Below, piece by piece: positions 42,177 through 52,505 of a DNA stretch of 64,000 bases. The first letter of the stretch is position 1. Each line of letters opens with the position of its first letter. Made by a program: the position numbers and the translations under genes. The stretch is from contig NZ_JMHT01000021.1 in assembly GCF_001905655.1 (NCBI RefSeq), positions 18,111 through 82,110 of the forward strand. Direction: 5' to 3'. This DNA comes from Mycobacterium sp. ST-F2 (GTDB taxonomy: Bacteria; Actinomycetota; Actinomycetes; Mycobacteriales; Mycobacteriaceae). The notes beneath the pieces were generated by a model that was not told where the DNA came from, searched no databases, and was given only the letters and a program-made list of their open reading frames with translations.

Positions 42177-42959
42177 TCAGTCGCGGCCCGCTCCCGGCGG
42201 CCCGGCGAAGGCCTGGGCGATGGTCAGCCACTTCTGGGCGTCGTCGCCGACGGCCGTCACGTCGAGTTCGCGCAGCGGCCGGCGCTGGGTGACGAGTAGA
42301 CAGAAATCCTCTGCCGAGCCGGTGACCCGCTGCGCGGCGTCATCCGGCCCCCAGGTCCACAGGCCGCCGTCGGGCGCGGAAAGTTCCACGTGAAACACCT
42401 CGGTTGGCGGGGCCAGCTCGTGCAGCGTGAACGCGAAATCCCTTGTTCGCACCCCGATGTGCGCGATCGACTTCAGGCGGGCCGTCGGCTCACGCCGCAC
42501 CCCGAGCGTGTCGGCGACGTCGGCGCCATGCGCCCAGGTCTCCATCAGCCGGGCGCTGGCCATGGACGCGGCGCTCATCGGTGGGCCGAACCACGGCAGC
42601 TTGCGGCCGTCGGCGACACCTTCCAGCGCGTCGTGCAGGGTGGCGCGGGTGGCGCGCCACTGCGCCAGCATCTCGGCCGGTGGCGTCGTCGCGAGTTCCT
42701 CGGCGCCCTCGTCGACGAAACCGAGCGGGTTCTTCCACGCTTCGGTGAGCGTCGCGGCGAAGGCGTCCTCGTCGGTCACCGCCAGGACGGACACCTTGTC
42801 GGTCCACCACAGATGCGCGATCTGATGGGCGATGGTCCAGCCTTCGGCCGGGGTGGGCGCGGCCCACTCGGAGGCCGGCAGTTCGGCGACCAGCCGGTCC
42901 AGGTCGTCACTTTCGGCACGCAGATCGGCGATCACACCGGCAGCAGCATTGGGGGCCAT
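42177..42959 (-). CDS. TIGR03084/MDMPI_N-type metal-binding protein
   Basis: A 260-residue DinB-like/maleylpyruvate-isomerase-like protein: N-terminal four-helix segment with [15 protein letters not shown] (His residues of the metal site) and the second half with [19 protein letters not shown] (third His). These proteins (Rv0036c) probably use mycothiol or a metal cofactor; substrate unknown. A parS-like sequence is embedded in the coding region. Confidence 0.88.
   Translation of the reverse strand: MAPNAAAGVIADLRAESDDLDRLVAELPASEWAAPTPAEGWTIAHQIAHLWWTDKVSVLAVTDEDAFAATLTEAWKNPLGFVDEGAEELATTPPAEMLAQWRATRATLHDALEGVADGRKLPWFGPPMSAASMASARLMETWAHGADVADTLGVRREPTARLKSIAHIGVRTRDFAFTLHELAPPTEVFHVELSAPDGGLWTWGPDDAAQRVTGSAEDFCLLVTQRRPLRELDVTAVGDDAQKWLTIAQAFAGPPGAGRD
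42382..42397. other. parS: Distal parS-like site inside a gene (2 mismatches)
   Basis: AGTTCCACGTGAAACA retains the core TTCCACGTGAAACA. It is about 19 kb from the nearest other parS-like site and lies within the TIGR03084-like coding frame (it encodes VFHVEL). Confidence 0.55.
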
Positions 42960-42968
42960 GGCAGCACC

Positions 42969-44255
42969 CTAGACGGTACCGCCGGTTCTGCTGCGCTTGC
43001 CCAGCGTCGCGTGCAGGGCCAGCCCGATGACGTAGACGACGGCGCCACTGGCCATCAGCGCCGAGGACTTGCCGTCGGCCGGGATCACGGCAGCCGAGGC
43101 GGTGATCGCGATGATGAACGCCAGCCAGAACAGCGAGTCCTGCACCGCGAAGACGTGGCCGCGCAGCGCGTCGTCGACGTCGAGCTGCATGGCCGAATCC
43201 GCGCACAGCTTGACCACCTGACCGGCGGTGCCCAGCACCAGGCTGCACACGATCAACACCGGTATCTGCAGGCCCGCACCGGAAAGCTGAACCACCGCCG
43301 AGATGGCGAGGGCCCCGTTGGCAGTCGCATAGCGACCCCAGCGGCGCACCGCGGCCGGCATGACGACGTTGCCCAGGAACGACCCGAGGCCCGCGGCGGC
43401 GACGAACACGACGGTCACCGCGAACCCGGCGACGTGTTCGCCGCCGCCGTGCCGGACGATCACCAGCACCATCAGGGTGTTGATGCCGAACACCATCCGG
43501 TGCGCCGCGAGACCCGTCAGGGTGGCCGTCACGGTCGGCACGTTCGCCACCGACCGGAGTCCGTAGATCCAGCCGGTGATGACGGCGTAGGCGACCGAAC
43601 CGTGGACCGCGCGGACGCTGTCATCAGGACCCAGGAGGTGGCGGTGGAAGCGCACCGACAGCCACAGCGCCACCGCGACGGCCAGCGCCGCCAGCCAGAT
43701 CACCACGGCCGAGCTGGTGTCGCCGGCGCCCAGCAGCCACCGGGGCAGCAGCATCACGTTGGCGCCGACGAACGCCGAGACGGCGCCGCAAGCGGTGGCC
43801 ACCGAGTTCATCGACACGACGTGTTCGGTGGGTACGACGTGCGGCAGTGCGGCCGACAACCCGGAGGAGACGAAGCGGGTGAAGCCGTTGACGATCAACG
43901 CACCGAACAGGATCCACTGGTCGGACGCGGCGTTGGCCAGCAGCGCGCCGACGCAGATCATCACCAGCAGCCGGCCGAGGTTGGCGGCGATGAGCACCTG
44001 CCGGCGGTCCCAGCGGTCAAGCAACGCGCCGGCAAACGGACCCAGCAGCGAGTACGGCAGGTACAGCGCGGCGAAGGCGCCGGCGATGGCCAACGGGGTG
44101 GCTTGTCGTTCCGGACTGAACAGGAGCCCGCCCACCAGACCGGCCTGGAAAAGTCCGTCGCCGAACTGGCTGACCGCACGCAGTTCCAGCAGCCGCCGAA
44201 AGTCGGGCAGGGCCTGCACCGCGCGCAGGACGACGTGATGGGGGCGGTCGGTCAC
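42969..44255 (-). CDS. MFS transporter (Rv0037c-like)
   Basis: A 428-residue protein with about twelve hydrophobic spans in the MFS pattern: the first half contains the RWDRRQVLI cytoplasmic loop-like DRWDRRQ motif, the second half the [22 protein letters not shown] segment. Substrate unknown. The GTG at 44255 was chosen because upstream extension in the same frame runs under the divergent yqgE gene. Followed by the TIGR03084-like gene, as Rv0036c-Rv0037c. Confidence 0.85.
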   Translation of the reverse strand: MTDRPHHVVLRAVQALPDFRRLLELRAVSQFGDGLFQAGLVGGLLFSPERQATPLAIAGAFAALYLPYSLLGPFAGALLDRWDRRQVLIAANLGRLLVMICVGALLANAASDQWILFGALIVNGFTRFVSSGLSAALPHVVPTEHVVSMNSVATACGAVSAFVGANVMLLPRWLLGAGDTSSAVVIWLAALAVAVALWLSVRFHRHLLGPDDSVRAVHGSVAYAVITGWIYGLRSVANVPTVTATLTGLAAHRMVFGINTLMVLVIVRHGGGEHVAGFAVTVVFVAAAGLGSFLGNVVMPAAVRRWGRYATANGALAISAVVQLSGAGLQIPVLIVCSLVLGTAGQVVKLCADSAMQLDVDDALRGHVFAVQDSLFWLAFIIAITASAAVIPADGKSSALMASGAVVYVIGLALHATLGKRSRTGGTV

Positions 44256-44382
44256 TGGAATATTCGTGTCCTGATTTGAGGGTGCCGGGCGGGATCGAAT
44301 CGGCCCGCTCCACACTACAAATATCCCGGCGACCCGTGTGCGTAGGTCACGGCGAGGGCCGGCGAGTGCGATGATGGAGGGC

Positions 44383-44988
44383 GTGGCGCAGTCAGAGGAA
44401 CCGGAGGATTTCATAGCCCCTGCCGCGCACCGGATCCGGGCAGGGACGCTGCTGCTTGCCAACACCGATTTGCTGGAGCCGACGTTCCGGCGCAGCGTCA
44501 TCTACATCGTCGAGCACAACTCCGGTGGCACGCTCGGCGTCGTCCTGAACCGCCCCAGCGAGACGGCCGTCTACAACGTGTTGCCGCAGTGGGCGAAGCT
44601 GGCCAAGAAACCCAAGTCCATGTTCATCGGCGGACCGGTGAAGCGCGATTCCGCGTTGTGCCTGGCGACCATGAAGGTCGGCGTCGACCCGGCCACCGTG
44701 CCCGGGCTGCGCCACGTCCAGGGCCGCATCGCGATGGTCGACCTGGATGCCGAACCCGAGGAAATCGAAGCCGCCGTCGAGGGCGTCCGGATCTATGCCG
44801 GCTACTCGGGGTGGTCGGTGGGCCAGCTCGACGGTGAGATCGAGCGCGACGACTGGATCGTGCTGTCGGCGCTGCCGTCGGACGTTCTGGTCGAGCCGCG
44901 CGTGGATCTGTGGTCGCGGGTACTGCGGCGCCAGCCCATGCCCATGGCGATGCTGGCGACGCACCCGATCGATGTGAGCCGGAACTAA
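44383..44988 (+). CDS. YqgE/AlgH family protein (DUF179)
   Basis: A 201-residue protein with the family hallmarks [48 protein letters not shown] and [16 protein letters not shown]. Function in mycobacteria is unknown (AlgH-type regulators elsewhere). GTG 44383 matches the Rv0038 N-terminus; ATGs at 44371 and 44374 are possible. Divergent from the MFS gene. Confidence 0.93.
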   Translation: MAQSEEPEDFIAPAAHRIRAGTLLLANTDLLEPTFRRSVIYIVEHNSGGTLGVVLNRPSETAVYNVLPQWAKLAKKPKSMFIGGPVKRDSALCLATMKVGVDPATVPGLRHVQGRIAMVDLDAEPEEIEAAVEGVRIYAGYSGWSVGQLDGEIERDDWIVLSALPSDVLVEPRVDLWSRVLRRQPMPMAMLATHPIDVSRN

Positions 44989-45001
44989 CTGCTTCCGGGG
45001 C

Positions 45002-45032
45002 TTGACCCTTACGCAACGTCAGGCCTCAGCCT
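45002..45032 (+). promoter_or_regulatory. MerR-type promoter with inverted-repeat operator
   Basis: TTGACC (-35, 45002-45007) and CAGCCT (-10, 45027-45032) are 19 bases apart, the long spacer characteristic of MerR activators. The spacer contains CCTTACG-CAA-CGTCAGG, an almost perfect inverted repeat (45007-45023). The predicted start falls at the GTG of the regulator, giving leaderless autoregulation. Confidence 0.65.
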
Positions 45033-45039
45033 TATCGAT

Positions 45040-45819
45040 GTGACGCAGGAGATGCCGGTGGACGGACTCACCGTGGGCGAAGTCGCGGAGCGATTTGGCA
45101 TCACGGTCCGGACGCTTCACCACTATGACGACATCGGGTTGTTGACCCCGAGTCGGCGCAGCGCCTCGGGATACCGGGTGTACACGTCGGCCGACCTGAC
45201 GCGCTTGTCCCAGATCATCGTCTACCGCCGGCTCGAGTTCTCTCTCGATGAGATCGCGAGCCTGCTCGATGAGGGCGACGAGGTCAGCCACCTGGTTCGT
45301 CAGCGCGAACGCGTCATGTCCCGCCTCGACGAGATGAAGGACCTCGTCGAGGCAATCGATCAGGCATTGGAGAAAGCGATGACCAACACCCCCATGACCG
45401 ACGACGACATGCGCGAACTCTTCGGCGACGGCTTCGACGACTACCAGGCCGAGGCCGAGCAGAAGTGGGGCGAGACGCCGGAGTGGAAGGAATCGCAGCG
45501 CCGGGCCAAGTCGTACGGCAAGGACGACTGGGTCCGGATCAAGGCCGAGGGCGAAGCCGTCGAGAAGGCGTTGTCCGACGCCTTCCGTGCCGGACTTCCG
45601 CCCGACTCCGAGCAGGCGATGGCTGCCGCCGAACATCATCGAGTCCATGTGAATCGGTGGTTCTACGACTGCCCGCCGGATTTCCACCGGCGGTTGGGTG
45701 ACATGTACGTCAGCGATCCGAGATACGTCGCAACCTACGACGAATCATTCGGACTTCCGGGACTGGCGGCCTACTGCCGCGCAGCGATCCATGCGAACGC
45801 GGACCGTACGGGTAACTAG
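45040..45819 (+). CDS. MerR/TipAL-family transcriptional regulator
   Basis: A 259-residue protein with an N-terminal MerR HTH (LTVGEVAERFGITVRTLHHYDDIGLL, then YRVYTSADLTRLSQI), a coiled-coil dimerisation helix (about 85-115) and a C-terminal TipAS-like domain with conserved residues in WFYDCPPDFHRRL and YDESFGLPGLAAYC. TipAS domains bind thiopeptide antibiotics. Its stop overlaps the convergent small-membrane gene (shared CTAG). Confidence 0.92.
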   Translation: MTQEMPVDGLTVGEVAERFGITVRTLHHYDDIGLLTPSRRSASGYRVYTSADLTRLSQIIVYRRLEFSLDEIASLLDEGDEVSHLVRQRERVMSRLDEMKDLVEAIDQALEKAMTNTPMTDDDMRELFGDGFDDYQAEAEQKWGETPEWKESQRRAKSYGKDDWVRIKAEGEAVEKALSDAFRAGLPPDSEQAMAAAEHHRVHVNRWFYDCPPDFHRRLGDMYVSDPRYVATYDESFGLPGLAAYCRAAIHANADRTGN

Positions 45820-46172
45820 CTGCAGGACAGCGTGCAGCTGGCGCAGCTGCCGGCGCAGCCTTCGCCGGCGGGGGCGTTCTCGCGGGCCATCATGGCGGCT
45901 CCGGCCTTGGCGCCCTGGTAGCAGCCGGCCGCGAGGGTGCCGACGGCTCCGATGACGCACACCATCAACACCATCAGGCCGGTGCTGCGCGGTGCGACGA
46001 GCGCGACGGCGCCGCCCGCGGCGAGCATCACGGCCGTCGCGAGTTGGATGGGCGCCACGGAACGCAGAACGCGCGGCACGGTGTCATCGGAATGGGGGCG
46101 GCGCAGCGACCAGGCGCCGACGCCTGCGGTCACCGCGGCCGCGCACAGGCACAGCACGGCGGCGATCAGCAT
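45816..46172 (-). CDS. Small membrane protein (Rv0039c-like)
   Basis: A 118-residue protein with three hydrophobic stretches (AAVLCLCAAAVTAGVGAW, AVMLAAGGAVALV, LMVLMVCVIGAVGTLAAGC) and a Cys-rich C-terminal tail (GCAGSCASCTLSCS). ATG 46172 was chosen because the first span starts there and GAGGGG precedes it; the frame upstream is Arg/Pro-rich and not credible. The tail's four Cys might bind metal or an Fe-S group, a suggestion only. Confidence 0.75.
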   Translation of the reverse strand: MLIAAVLCLCAAAVTAGVGAWSLRRPHSDDTVPRVLRSVAPIQLATAVMLAAGGAVALVAPRSTGLMVLMVCVIGAVGTLAAGCYQGAKAGAAMMARENAPAGEGCAGSCASCTLSCS

Positions 46173-46221
46173 GCCCCTCAGGATAGGGGCGGCCGGGCGG
46201 CCGATCCAAACCGGCGACCGG

Positions 46222-47241
46222 TCAGCGGCCCGTGCCGGGAATGGTCGCGGTGAGCGGCATGGCTCCGGCGGCGTGCGGCGCGACGGCGGCCGGCGCCGGA
46301 ACCATCGGTGCGGCAGGGACCGGAGCCGGAGCTGCTGGAGCCGCGGGTGCGACGGCCGGCGCCGGTACAGCGGCCGGGGCACCGGGCGCGCTGACCTTGA
46401 AGCCGTTGACGATGGCGTCGGTGGCGTTGCCCGAGGCCACGGTCACCTGCGCGCTGGTCGTCACCGACAGCGTCACCAGGTAGCGGTCGGCGCCGGACGT
46501 GGCGATGACGTGCCGCCGCGAGGTGTTGAGCGTCATGTTGTTCTCGCGGAACGTGCCTTCGATGATCGACGACGGCATGCCGTAGAAGTCCGCCATCGAA
46601 CCGTCGGTGGACCGCCACGCGACCTGCTGCTGGCTGTCGATGAAGCCGTGGCTGATGGCTTCGCGCGGGTCGAAGTCGCCGACCAGCTTGTAGACCTGCA
46701 GTGCGGCGTTCGAGGTGTAGAGGCCGTCGCCGCCGACGCGGTCGGCGATCACGGCGAAGGCGTCGGGCACGTTCGGATCGGGTACCGCGGCCCAGCCCGG
46801 CGGCACCGGCAGGACGATGTTCAGCGCGGTGAAGCCGGCGGCCGTCTGCCGCTGCATGGCGACGTTGTGGGCGTGGAAGAAGTCGGCGATGGTGCCTGAG
46901 GCGGCCGGCGGCAGGGTCGGCGCGGGGGCCGGGGCGGGAGCGATTACCGGTTGTGCGACGGCGGGCTGGGGGAGCGTGGCGGGCTGGGGGAGAACGGCCG
47001 GTTGCGGCACCCCGGCGGCCTGGCCTGCGGGAATGAAGGCGGGACCGGCCGGCTGAGCGGCTGCCGCCGGCGCCGGGGCGGCCACGGTAACGGTCTGGGT
47101 CACGGTCGCCGGCGCCGGGACGACGGGCTGGGGCGGCAGGGGATCGGCTGCTGCGACGCTGCCGGCGAAGCCGACGACGCCCGCCAGGCCGGCGGCGACG
47201 CCTCCTGCCAGAAGTCGCCAGTGGCGGGCGTTCTCGAACAT
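46222..47241 (-). CDS. mtc28: Proline-rich exported antigen Mtc28 (LpqN/LpqT-related)
   Basis: A 339-residue exported protein: signal peptide MFENARHWRLLAGGVAAG... with a hydrophobic core and an AxA-like cleavage near GSVAAADP, a Pro/Ala-rich segment (35-115), then a globular domain (about 120-280) of the LpqN-type with FHAHNV, GWAAVPD, ADRVGGDGLYTSNA and YRQ-like WRSTDG, and a Pro/Ala-rich tail. No lipobox Cys. Found between Rv0039c-like and leuS as in M. tuberculosis (Rv0040c). Divergent from leuS. Confidence 0.9.
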   Translation of the reverse strand: MFENARHWRLLAGGVAAGLAGVVGFAGSVAAADPLPPQPVVPAPATVTQTVTVAAPAPAAAAQPAGPAFIPAGQAAGVPQPAVLPQPATLPQPAVAQPVIAPAPAPAPTLPPAASGTIADFFHAHNVAMQRQTAAGFTALNIVLPVPPGWAAVPDPNVPDAFAVIADRVGGDGLYTSNAALQVYKLVGDFDPREAISHGFIDSQQQVAWRSTDGSMADFYGMPSSIIEGTFRENNMTLNTSRRHVIATSGADRYLVTLSVTTSAQVTVASGNATDAIVNGFKVSAPGAPAAVPAPAVAPAAPAAPAPVPAAPMVPAPAAVAPHAAGAMPLTATIPGTGR

Positions 47242-47436
47242 GTGGCGCCAGTCCTTCCGCTTCACTTCTGCCTCACGCGTTGCACTGGAGCCGACTGTAT
47301 GTAGGGCCGCGTCGTGGCCACCAGATCCGACGCGCACCTGCAACCGTGCTCTGACCGCACTGCAACGGAACCGAGACCAATGGCCATCGGTTGGCGTGAT
47401 GCAGGTCGCGCCGGGGGCGTTTATTACCCTGTGCAC

Positions 47437-50319
47437 GTGAGCGAATCCCCGAATGCGCAGGCAGGCGTGCGTCCCGAGGCGGCTGCGGCCGCTGACGCCG
47501 ACAGCCCGCAGCACCGTTACAACGCCGAACTGGCCGGCCACATCGAGGCCGACTGGCAGCAGGTGTGGACGGACCGCGGCACCTTCAACGTGCCGAACCC
47601 CGTCGGCTCGCTCGCACCCACCGACGGCTCCTCGGTGCCCGCGGACAAGATGTTCGTGCAGGACATGTTCCCGTACCCCTCGGGTGACGGCCTGCATGTC
47701 GGCCACCCGCTCGGCTACATCGCCACCGACGTGTACGCCCGCTACTTCCGCATGACGGGCCGTAACGTCCTGCACGCTCTGGGCTTCGACGCCTTCGGCC
47801 TGCCCGCCGAGCAGTACGCGGTGCAGACGGGGACGCACCCGCGCACCCGGACCGAGGCCAACATCGTCAATTTCCGGCGGCAGCTGGGACGCCTGGGCCT
47901 GGGTCACGATGCACGCCGCAGCTTCGCCACCACCGACACCGACTTCTACAAGTGGACGCAGTGGATCTTCCTGCAGATCTACAACGCCTGGTTCGACGCG
48001 GCGCAGCAGAAGGCCCGGCCGGTCTCCGAGCTGATCGCCGAATTCGATTCCGGCGCAAGGACTCTGGAGGACGGTCGCGACTGGTCGGCACTGTCGGCCG
48101 CCGAGCGCGCCGAGGTCGTCGACTCGTACCGCCTGGTCTACCGCTCGGATTCGATGGTCAACTGGTGCCCTGGTCTGGGCACCGTGCTGGCCAACGAAGA
48201 GGTCACCTCCGACGGCCGCAGCGAGCGCGGCAACTTCCCGGTGTTCCGGAAGCGCCTGCGGCAGTGGATGATGCGCATCACCGCGTACTCGGACCGACTG
48301 CTCGAAGACCTGGACGTGCTGGACTGGCCCGACAAGGTCAAGGCCATGCAGCGCAACTGGATCGGCCGCTCCACCGGTGCCGCCGTGCTGTTCTCCGCCG
48401 GCGATGCCGACATCGAAGTCTTCACCACCCGCCCGGACACGCTGTTCGGTGCGACCTACCTGGTGCTGGCTCCCGAGCACGACCTGGTCGACTCCCTGGT
48501 GGCCGACGCCTGGCCCGCCGATGTCGACGCGCGCTGGACGTCCGGTGCGGCCACTCCGGCCGAGGCCGTCGCGGCCTACCGCGCCGCCATCGCGGCCAAG
48601 TCCGACCTGGAGCGTCAGGAGAACAAGACCAAGACCGGTGTCTTCACCGGTGCCTACGCCACGAATCCGGTGAACGGACACCAGGTTCCCATCTTCATCG
48701 CCGACTACGTGCTGGCCGGCTACGGCACCGGCGCCATCATGGCGGTGCCCGGCCACGACCAGCGCGACTGGGAGTTCGCCACCGCCTTCGGCCTGCCCAT
48801 CGTGGAAGTCATTGCCGGCGGCGATCTTTCGGAGTCCGCGTACACAGGCGACGGCGCGTTGGTGAACTCCGACTACCTGGACGGCCTTCAGGTTTCCGAC
48901 GCGAAGGCGGCGGTGACCGACAAGCTCGTCGCGGCCGGCCGCGGCCAGGCGCGCGTCGAATTCAAGTTGCGGGACTGGCTTTTCGCCCGCCAGCGGTACT
49001 GGGGCGAGCCGTTCCCCATCGTTTACGACGCCGACGGCCAAGCCCACCCGCTGCCGGACTCGGCGCTGCCGGTCGAACTGCCGGACGTGCCCGACTACTC
49101 GCCGGTGCTGTTCGACCCGGACAACGCCGACAGCGAGCCGTCGCCGCCGCTGAACAAGGCCACCGAATGGGTGCACGTCGACCTGGATCTCGGTGACGGC
49201 CTGCAGCCCTACACCCGCGACACCAACGTCATGCCGCAGTGGGCCGGCAGCTCCTGGTACGAGCTGCGCTACGCCGACCCGCACAACTCGGAAGCGTTCT
49301 GCGCCAAGGAGAACGAGGCCTACTGGATGGGCCCGCGGCCCGAGATCCACGGGCCCGCGGACCCGGGTGGCGTCGACCTGTACGTCGGCGGCGTCGAGCA
49401 CGCCGTGCTGCACCTGCTGTACTCGCGGTTCTGGCACAAGGTGCTGTTCGACCTCGGCCACGTCTCGTCGCGCGAGCCCTACCGCCGCCTGGTGAACCAG
49501 GGCTACATCCAGGCGTTCGCGTACACCGATGCCCGCGGCGCCTACGTCCCGGCAGCGGAAGTTGTTGAGCGCGAAGGCAAATTCTTCTGGACCGGACCGG
49601 ATGGCGAGATCGAGGTCAACCAGGAATTCGGCAAGATCGGCAAGAGCCTGAAGAACTCCGTCTCGCCCGACGAGATCTGCGAGGAGTACGGCGCCGACAC
49701 CCTGCGCGTCTACGAGATGTCGATGGGTCCGTTGGAGGCGTCCCGGCCGTGGGCGACCAAGGATGTCGTCGGCGCGCACCGGTTCCTGCAGCGGGTGTGG
49801 CGCGTCGTGGTCGACGAAACCACCGGCAAGCCAAGGGTTTCCGACGACGCGGTGTCCGACGAGACGCTCAAGCAGCTGCACAAGACCATCGCCGGCGTCA
49901 ACGAGGACTATGCGGCGCTGCGCAACAACACCGCCGCCGCCAAGCTCATCGAGTACACCAACCACCTGACCAAGGAGGGTGTGACGGCCCGCGCCGCGGT
50001 CGAGCCGTTGGTGCTGATGGTCGCGCCACTGGCCCCGCACCTCGCCGAAGAACTGTGGCGTCGTCTCGGCAGTGAGAAGTCCCTGGCGCACGGCCCGTTC
50101 CCGGTCGCCGACGAGCGCTACCTGGTCGACGACACCGTCGAGTACCCGGTACAGGTCAACGGCAAGGTGCGCGGCAAGATCGTCGTCGCCGCCGACGCCG
50201 ACAAGGCCACGCTGGAAGCCGCGGCCCTCGCCGACGAGAAGGTGCAGGCCTTCCTGGCCGGCGCCACGCCCAAGAAGGTCATCGTCGTGCCCGGCCGGCT
50301 GGTCAATATCGTCGCCTGA
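47437..50319 (+). CDS. leuS: Leucyl-tRNA synthetase
   Basis: The 960-residue class Ia synthetase charges tRNA-Leu. HIGH motif HVGHPLGY near residue 90, CP1 editing domain ([21 protein letters not shown]), KMSKS-type KIGKSLKNS and the C-terminal anticodon/leucine-specific domain ending [13 protein letters not shown]. The GTG at 47437 has a TACCCT -10-like hexamer six bases upstream, predicting a leaderless start. No T-box leader is visible. Confidence 0.97.
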   Translation: MSESPNAQAGVRPEAAAAADADSPQHRYNAELAGHIEADWQQVWTDRGTFNVPNPVGSLAPTDGSSVPADKMFVQDMFPYPSGDGLHVGHPLGYIATDVYARYFRMTGRNVLHALGFDAFGLPAEQYAVQTGTHPRTRTEANIVNFRRQLGRLGLGHDARRSFATTDTDFYKWTQWIFLQIYNAWFDAAQQKARPVSELIAEFDSGARTLEDGRDWSALSAAERAEVVDSYRLVYRSDSMVNWCPGLGTVLANEEVTSDGRSERGNFPVFRKRLRQWMMRITAYSDRLLEDLDVLDWPDKVKAMQRNWIGRSTGAAVLFSAGDADIEVFTTRPDTLFGATYLVLAPEHDLVDSLVADAWPADVDARWTSGAATPAEAVAAYRAAIAAKSDLERQENKTKTGVFTGAYATNPVNGHQVPIFIADYVLAGYGTGAIMAVPGHDQRDWEFATAFGLPIVEVIAGGDLSESAYTGDGALVNSDYLDGLQVSDAKAAVTDKLVAAGRGQARVEFKLRDWLFARQRYWGEPFPIVYDADGQAHPLPDSALPVELPDVPDYSPVLFDPDNADSEPSPPLNKATEWVHVDLDLGDGLQPYTRDTNVMPQWAGSSWYELRYADPHNSEAFCAKENEAYWMGPRPEIHGPADPGGVDLYVGGVEHAVLHLLYSRFWHKVLFDLGHVSSREPYRRLVNQGYIQAFAYTDARGAYVPAAEVVEREGKFFWTGPDGEIEVNQEFGKIGKSLKNSVSPDEICEEYGADTLRVYEMSMGPLEASRPWATKDVVGAHRFLQRVWRVVVDETTGKPRVSDDAVSDETLKQLHKTIAGVNEDYAALRNNTAAAKLIEYTNHLTKEGVTARAAVEPLVLMVAPLAPHLAEELWRRLGSEKSLAHGPFPVADERYLVDDTVEYPVQVNGKVRGKIVVAADADKATLEAAALADEKVQAFLAGATPKKVIVVPGRLVNIVA

Positions 50320-50322
50320 CTC

Positions 50323-50375
50323 GGGATTCGTGCACGATTTTCCGCGGTCGGCGCGGAAAATCGTGCACAAATCCC
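50323..50375. terminator. Very long perfect hairpin between convergent leuS and SDR genes
   Basis: Arms of 24 bases (50323-50346 and 50352-50375) with one mismatch (the inner 17 bp, GTGCACGATTTTCCGCG and its complement, are perfect) surround a 5-base loop. It lies between two convergent stops, so it probably acts as a bidirectional terminator, although it lacks a T run. Confidence 0.7.
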
Positions 50376-50382
50376 TCGGAAA

Positions 50383-51048
50383 TCAGCGGGGGCGGATGAT
50401 CACCTCGTGCTGGTGGGCGTCCGCGGGCGTGGCCACGATCTGCGCGATCACCTGCGCCACGGTCGACGGCTTCAGGAACCGCTCGGGGTTGTAGTCGCCG
50501 CCTTCATAGGCCACCAGGTTCCACTGCATGTCGGTGTCGATCCGGCCCGGGTACACCGTCGTCACGCGCAGTGACGGTTCGTCGGCGCGCAGGGCGTCGG
50601 CGAAGCCCCGCAGCGCGAACTTGCTGGCCGAATACGCCGCCAACCCGGGGGACGGGTTGCGGCCGCCACCGGAGTTGACGAAGATGACCTGGCCCCGGGC
50701 CGCGCGCAATGCCGGCAGTAGCGGCAGCGTAAGTCCCACGGCGCCAAGCACATTCACTTCCATGGTGGCGCGCCACTCCTCGATGGAGGACTCGCCGACC
50801 CGCCCCGGGTACGCCACGCCGGCGTTGTGCACCAGCACATCGAGTTCGACGATGGGCTCCACCGTCGCCTCGACGCCCTCGTAGTCGGTGAGGTCCATGG
50901 GCCAGGTGGTCGCGCCGAAGCGCTCGGCCACGGCATCGAGTTCGGGCGACGGCCGGCCGGCCAGGAACAGCGTGTGCGTCGGCGCGAGGGCTTCGGCGAT
51001 GGCCAGTCCGAGGCCCCGGGAAGCGCCGGTGATCATTGCGGTCGGCAT
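50383..51048 (-). CDS. Short-chain dehydrogenase/reductase (SDR)
   Basis: A 221-residue Rossmann enzyme with TGASRGLG (cofactor loop), NAG (HNAGVAYPG), catalytic Ser (FVNSGGG) and YSASK (Tyr/Lys) motifs. Substrate and cofactor preference unknown. The ATG has a weak site. It converges on leuS and diverges from the glucosylglycerate hydrolase gene. Confidence 0.9.
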   Translation of the reverse strand: MPTAMITGASRGLGLAIAEALAPTHTLFLAGRPSPELDAVAERFGATTWPMDLTDYEGVEATVEPIVELDVLVHNAGVAYPGRVGESSIEEWRATMEVNVLGAVGLTLPLLPALRAARGQVIFVNSGGGRNPSPGLAAYSASKFALRGFADALRADEPSLRVTTVYPGRIDTDMQWNLVAYEGGDYNPERFLKPSTVAQVIAQIVATPADAHQHEVIIRPR

Positions 51049-51102
51049 GGCGTGAGCCTACCGATCAGCGAATCCCGGGGCGGCGACGCACAATAGACAG
51101 CG

Positions 51103-52443
51103 ATGCCACCCGACCACAGCTTTGCGCCCACCCAGCTCTCCGCCCGCGCCGCCTACCTGCTGCGCGGTAATGACCTGGGTGTCATGACGACGGCGGCGCC
51201 GCTGCTGTATCCGCACATGTGGAGTTGGGACGCCGCGTTCGTGTCGATCGGTCTGGCGTCGTTGACGGTCGAGCGCGCGGTCGTCGAGCTGGACACGCTG
51301 CTGTCGGCGCAGTGGGCCAACGGCATGATCCCGCACATCGTCTTCGCCAACGGCGTCGACGGCTACTTTCCGGGCCCGGCCCGGTGGGAGACCGCCGCCC
51401 TGGCCGTCAACGCGCCCCGCAGCCGGGACACCTCCGGCATCACCCAGCCGCCCGTACATGCCATTGCGGTGCAACGGATTCTGGACCACGCCCGCACCCG
51501 CGGCCGGTCGACGCGCGTGGTCGCCGAGGCGTTCCTGGACCGCCGGTGGGACGATCTGGTGCGCTGGCACCGCTGGTTGGCCGAGGCCCGGGACCCACAG
51601 GAACACGGCCGGGTGACGCTGTATCACGGCTGGGAGTCCGGCATGGACAACTCGCCGCGGTGGGACAGCGCATACGCCAACGTGGTTCCGGGCGCGGTGC
51701 CCGAATACCAGCGCGAGGACAACGCGATCATCACCGACACCAGCCAGCGGCCGTCGGACGTCGAGTACGACCGCTACCTGTGGCTGCTGGAGGAGATGAA
51801 GTCCGTCCGTTATGACGACGCGCTGCTGCCCAAGGTCATGAGCTTCCAGGTCGAGGATGTCTTCGTCTCGGCGATCCTGTCGGTGGCGTGTACGGTCCTG
51901 GCCGAGATCGGCGAGGACTACAAGCGCCCGAATGCCGATGTGCGCGAACTGTATTCGTGGGCCGAGCGGTTCCGTCAGGGCGTGGTGGCGACCGCCGACG
52001 AACGCACCGGCGCGGCCCGCGACTTCGATCTGCGGGCCGGCAAGTGGATCCAGAGCGAGACCGTCGCGCAGTTCGCCCCGTTGCTGTGCGGCGGCCTGCC
52101 GCATGACCGCGAACGCGCGCTGCTGCGCCTGCTGGAGGGCCCACGTTTCTGCGCGCACCCGGATCTCAAGTACCCGCTGATCCCGTCGACGTCACCGGTG
52201 TCCCGCGATTTCCGGCCGCGCGAGTACTGGCGCGGCCCGGTGTGGCCGGTGATGACGTGGCTGTTCTCCTGGTGTTTCGCGCGCCGCGGCTGGTCCGAGC
52301 GCGCGTCGATCCTGCGCCGGGAAGGCCTGCGGCAGGCCAGCGACGGCACGTTCGCCGAGTACTACGAACCCTTCACCGGGGAACCGCTCGGGAGCATGCA
52401 GCAGTCGTGGACAGCGGCCGCCGTTCTCGACTGGCTGGGTTGA
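51103..52443 (+). CDS. ggh: Glucosylglycerate hydrolase (GH63)
   Basis: A 446-residue GH63 (alpha/alpha)6-barrel enzyme that hydrolyses glucosylglycerate (and mannosylglycerate) to glycerate and sugar. MWSWDAAF, YHGWESGMDNSPRWD, QREDNA, PREYWRGPVWP and the C-terminal FAEYYEPFTGEPLG carry the residues shared with the characterised M. hassiacum enzyme, including the acidic catalytic pair. It is restricted to rapidly growing mycobacteria, where it mobilises glucosylglycerate during recovery from nitrogen starvation. Confidence 0.9.
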   Translation: MPPDHSFAPTQLSARAAYLLRGNDLGVMTTAAPLLYPHMWSWDAAFVSIGLASLTVERAVVELDTLLSAQWANGMIPHIVFANGVDGYFPGPARWETAALAVNAPRSRDTSGITQPPVHAIAVQRILDHARTRGRSTRVVAEAFLDRRWDDLVRWHRWLAEARDPQEHGRVTLYHGWESGMDNSPRWDSAYANVVPGAVPEYQREDNAIITDTSQRPSDVEYDRYLWLLEEMKSVRYDDALLPKVMSFQVEDVFVSAILSVACTVLAEIGEDYKRPNADVRELYSWAERFRQGVVATADERTGAARDFDLRAGKWIQSETVAQFAPLLCGGLPHDRERALLRLLEGPRFCAHPDLKYPLIPSTSPVSRDFRPREYWRGPVWPVMTWLFSWCFARRGWSERASILRREGLRQASDGTFAEYYEPFTGEPLGSMQQSWTAAAVLDWLG

Positions 52444-52505
52444 CTCAGGCCGTGTTGCCGCGCGCCTCATCGCGGCTCGTTCCTCGCCGCTTGATCGTTG
52501 CGCGG

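Noticed and set aside
47242..47436. T-box or attenuator in front of leuS
   Set aside because: No T-box consensus is seen and the -10-like TACCCT close to the GTG suggests a leaderless transcript.
46222..50370. Very long minus-strand open frame (about 1380 codons) opposite leuS
   Set aside because: It is the shadow of leuS with high-GC codon structure; only its last part is the real Mtc28 gene, whose start at 47241 is supported by a signal peptide.
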